Positions 61,087-64,000 of a stretch of 64,000 nucleotides of DNA are shown here, piece by piece (positions within the stretch are counted from its first letter, which is position 1; the number at the start of each line of letters is the position of its first letter). Source of the DNA: Pontiellaceae bacterium B12227 (GTDB taxonomy: Bacteria > Verrucomicrobiota > Kiritimatiellia > Kiritimatiellales > Pontiellaceae); NCBI GenBank assembly GCA_029432775.1, contig JAROAZ010000016.1, positions 1 through 64,000 on the forward strand. The letters are read 5' to 3'. The notes beneath the pieces are model-generated. The model searched no databases, had not been told where the DNA came from, and saw only the letters and a list, made by a program, of their open reading frames with translations. Made by a program: the position numbers and the translations under genes.

Positions 61087-64000
61087 ATGAGACGTATAAC
61101 ACCGGTATTACCCCTTGCGCTGGGTTTTGCACTGGCATCGCAGGGCGCGGTCTTGTTTTCAGACAATTTCAACGACGGCAGCATTTCACCGGGCTGGACA
61201 ATTGAAAATGCTGATCCGGATTCTATGGCAACTGCTGATGGACCGGAATCCGCATTTTCTGCCACTTCCGACGGCGCGTCACTTAAGCTGGACGACAATT
61301 CGGATACAAAGGAAGTCAATCTCAGGTACACCCTGCCGACCGGACAATCCATTCCGAACGGCGAAAGCCTGACCGTCGAATTCGACTGGTACTCCGTGGA
61401 TGCGAAACTCCCCCTGATCTCGATTCAGGACGGAACCTCCAATGCAGCCCGTCTTAGCCTGCTGGGTAATTTTAATAATCGGGAAGGCAGTTCCTGGGCG
61501 ACGTTGGACAGCACCTCTGCCGACACCTGGTATCGCGTCTCGTATACGTACCATAATAATGCGGGAGTCGACACGGTGGATATATCACTCCAACCCCTTG
61601 GCGGTGTGGAATCAGTCTGGACGGGTCGCATGGTGGAAAACAGCAAATCATCTGTTAACTCCATCCTATTTCAGTTCAATGTCAACCCGGCCACCATTGC
61701 AAAGGAGTGGTACATCGATAACGTGACGATATCTTCGAGCACCCCCTACTCCAGTGCCCCTTGGTTTGACACGTTGCGCACGACGCGGGTGGAATCCGAT
61801 CCTTCAATTATCTGGCGCCAGTTCGGTCCGGGCATGTCGGGCAACAACTATCGCATCTACTGGCACCCGACTGATCCGGACATTGTGTTCCTCGGCCCGA
61901 ATATGGGGAACGGCTACCGTTCAACTGACCGCGGCACGACCTATGAAGGCATTCTGGATTATGACGACAAAGGTCATTCGTTTGATACGCGCGGCCCGAG
62001 CGAAATCAACTCACCCGACTTTTCCCGCCAGAATCCGGATCTGGGTTTCTGCTCCCGCGAGGCGGAATCCAAGCTGTATAAAACCACCGACCGCGGCAAA
62101 ACCTGGACGCGCCAAACGGCTGTTGATTCCGTTTGGGGTGATGAACACCTGAATACCATCGCGGTCGATCCGTCAAACGACCAGATCTGGTTTGTCGGTT
62201 CGGGCGACATCACCGACCGCAACAAGTTTTTCTTTACCGCCGCCCAGCCCAATGGATATGCAAGCTACGCCAATCATGATGCAAAAATCTGGCGTTCCAC
62301 CGATCAGGGTACCAGCTGGTCCGTGGTTACGCCGGCCGGAATCAATGCCAACGCCTGCATTGTTCGCATCATCGTCCATCCGACCAACTCAAGCATCGTC
62401 TGGGCGGCCACCACCTACGGCCTCTATAAATCCACCAACGGCGGCGCCAGCTGGACCGCCAAAACCGGCACGGGGATGGATCACGACATTATTCGTTCGT
62501 TCGATATGCACCATGATGAAGATTCGGGACAGGTAACGCTTTTTGCCGTGGACCAGGTCATCTGGGGCGATGCCGGAAATACGGTAACGAATGCGGGCGG
62601 CGGTCTCTTCAAAAGCACGGACGAAGGGGAAACGTGGCAGAGCATCAACGGCGATCTCGGCGTGGATGTTTCCGTACTGAAATCCGATTACCAGTTTAAA
62701 ACCACTTACTTCAACATGCTCAATAAGTGGTTCGGCATCTCCGACGCATCCACCACCTACACCGTATACCCGACCAATCTGATGAATAATTTCAGTATGA
62801 TTCGGGTGGACCCGAATGATGTAAACAAGGTGTTCATCCTCAATGACTATAAGCACTACGGAGCATGGACGACGATGCGCGGCGGCATGGTCTGGCGCAC
62901 CGACGACGGTGGAGCACACTGGTTTGCCACGCTGCGCAACGGTACGGCGTGGGAAGGAACCCACCAATCCTACTGGCAGGGACGCGGCAACCCGACCGCC
63001 CATAACATGTTCCTGCGCGGACAGAAAAAGTGGGAGCAGCGCGAATCCTATGAACGCAAGGCGGGTTCCGCCATCGAGTTCAACAGCGACGGCAGTGTGC
63101 TGATGTTCCAGTGGGCCAAAACCCTGGTCCTCTCGGTGGACGGCGGAGACACCTGGTTTGAAAACGATGAGATCGAAGTCACGCCCCACTCGGAAATCTG
63201 GGTGGCCGCGGAAAACAGTAACCTGCCGGGCCACGGATTCGTGCAGGACCCCCGCTTTCCGGAAACCATCTTCATGCCCTGCGGCGAAAACGATTACTGG
63301 ATGCTGGAGCCCGGCGGCGACACGGTGCGTTCCGGCTATCAGGCCGCGCGCCGTGTGGAGCTTGGGTCCTCTGAATACTCCTGTTCATCCATTGCCATTC
63401 ATCCGGATGACACCAACACAATCTATACGCTTCAGTTCCGCCAGGCCAGCGCGGGCGATCTGCTTCGCTCGACCGACGGCGGCGAAACCTTCCAGGAGGT
63501 CGGCGTGGCTCTTGAATGGCCGCCGGGCGAATCGCAAAACGACAGCATCGATCAGCTCTGTCTGACGATTAATCCGGATGATCCGGATTATATGTTCTTT
63601 TGCGTTCCGGATGATGCCGCGGTACATGGCTACACCTGGGACCCGAAGATCAGCCTGACCACGGGTGTGCGCAGAACCACCAACGGAGGACTGGACTGGG
63701 AATGGGCCAACACCGGACTGCCGTCGGACGATGTGCCTTGTGTGCGGTTGGATCCGAACAATAGTTCCAACCTCTATGCGTGCGTATATGGCGACGGCGG
63801 AGGCCTGTATATTTCCACCGACCAGGCCGCCACGTGGACTAAAGACACGCGACTTCCCGCCCAGATTTACAGTGTATCGGACATCCATTTTTCCAATGAC
63901 GGGAAAATGTTTGTCTCCTGCGGCAAGCACAGCGACACCGACTGGAACAACGGCGGCGTCTGGATGAGCGATGATGACGGGGCCAGCTGGACCCAGATTT
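61087..64000 (+). CDS. Large exported Asp-box (BNR/VPS10/sialidase-like) repeat protein, partial
   Basis: At least 971 residues; the frame runs off the window. A signal peptide (PVLPLALGFALASQGA) is followed by a jelly-roll region (about residues 20-215: FSDNFNDGSISPGWT... ending EWYIDNVTISSS). Then come many Asp-box repeats of the S-x-D-x-G-x-T/S-W type: YRSTDRGTTYEGI, YKTTDRGKTWTR, WRSTDQGTSWSVV, YKSTNGGASWTAK, FKSTDEGETWQSI, LRSTDGGETFQEV, MSDDDGASWTQI. Such propellers occur in sialidases, GH74 enzymes and binding proteins. No catalytic residue can be assigned. GGAGGGAAGG precedes the ATG. Confidence 0.82.
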   Translation, partial: MRRITPVLPLALGFALASQGAVLFSDNFNDGSISPGWTIENADPDSMATADGPESAFSATSDGASLKLDDNSDTKEVNLRYTLPTGQSIPNGESLTVEFDWYSVDAKLPLISIQDGTSNAARLSLLGNFNNREGSSWATLDSTSADTWYRVSYTYHNNAGVDTVDISLQPLGGVESVWTGRMVENSKSSVNSILFQFNVNPATIAKEWYIDNVTISSSTPYSSAPWFDTLRTTRVESDPSIIWRQFGPGMSGNNYRIYWHPTDPDIVFLGPNMGNGYRSTDRGTTYEGILDYDDKGHSFDTRGPSEINSPDFSRQNPDLGFCSREAESKLYKTTDRGKTWTRQTAVDSVWGDEHLNTIAVDPSNDQIWFVGSGDITDRNKFFFTAAQPNGYASYANHDAKIWRSTDQGTSWSVVTPAGINANACIVRIIVHPTNSSIVWAATTYGLYKSTNGGASWTAKTGTGMDHDIIRSFDMHHDEDSGQVTLFAVDQVIWGDAGNTVTNAGGGLFKSTDEGETWQSINGDLGVDVSVLKSDYQFKTTYFNMLNKWFGISDASTTYTVYPTNLMNNFSMIRVDPNDVNKVFILNDYKHYGAWTTMRGGMVWRTDDGGAHWFATLRNGTAWEGTHQSYWQGRGNPTAHNMFLRGQKKWEQRESYERKAGSAIEFNSDGSVLMFQWAKTLVLSVDGGDTWFENDEIEVTPHSEIWVAAENSNLPGHGFVQDPRFPETIFMPCGENDYWMLEPGGDTVRSGYQAARRVELGSSEYSCSSIAIHPDDTNTIYTLQFRQASAGDLLRSTDGGETFQEVGVALEWPPGESQNDSIDQLCLTINPDDPDYMFFCVPDDAAVHGYTWDPKISLTTGVRRTTNGGLDWEWANTGLPSDDVPCVRLDPNNSSNLYACVYGDGGGLYISTDQAATWTKDTRLPAQIYSVSDIHFSNDGKMFVSCGKHSDTDWNNGGVWMSDDDGASWTQI

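Noticed and set aside
1..64000. CRISPR array
   Set aside because: No regular direct repeats with unique spacers; the tandem 74-bp array has no spacer and the REP copies are irregular.

Overview
The window looks like a piece of a marine Kiritimatiellota-type chromosome (PVC superphylum; Pontiella-like). This is an inference from six formylglycine sulfatases packed beside agar/porphyran-type hydrolases, a 29-residue AURKAIP1/COX24 protein next to hisG, and abundant short dispersed repeats. I could not run a database search.

Layout. 1-7740 is the right part of an integrated element: two divergent copies of a non-coding unit, an iteron-like cluster, a PrimPol/SF3 primase-helicase, a family A DNA polymerase, two small operon genes and a tyrosine recombinase next to tRNA-Arg(UCG). 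7785-22318 is core chromosome: hisG, a tiny ribosomal-type protein, fmt, a membrane glycosyltransferase, thiL, a patatin/Omp85-like outer-membrane protein, a four-gene efflux operon (ABC permease, ATPase, adaptor, TolC), a lipid-kinase-like protein and tadA. 22319-23620 is a small accessory patch: a HigB/HigA pair, a secreted orphan and an attC-like sequence. 23651-64000 is a polysaccharide-degradation island: six sulfatases, two GH86-like agarase/porphyranases, a GH16 enzyme, a GH2 beta-galactosidase, two related five-bladed-propeller glycosidases, a GH94-type phosphorylase, a ThuA protein, an FAD oxidoreductase, a LacI regulator, a large Asp-box protein cut by the window end, and several orphan exported proteins. 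A RAYT transposase sits inside this island.

How the genes may work together (inference). Exported GH16 and GH86 enzymes would cut a sulfated algal galactan, the exported sulfatases would remove sulfate, and signal-less GH2, propeller and GH94-type enzymes would finish oligosaccharides in the cytoplasm. A LacI regulator sits in the middle. No transporter and no sulfatase-maturation enzyme is in view.

The most unusual property is at DNA level. A 15-bp palindrome, TTCCAA-N3-TTGGAA, recurs about two dozen times with at most one mismatch, in genes and between them and in all three reading frames. Separately, REP/BIME-like hairpin pairs with GTAG or GGAG feet, and other dispersed text-like repeats, lie between genes and also in frame inside coding sequences, including the polymerase, a glycosidase and a secreted protein. 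A RAYT transposase flanked by matching REP elements is present.
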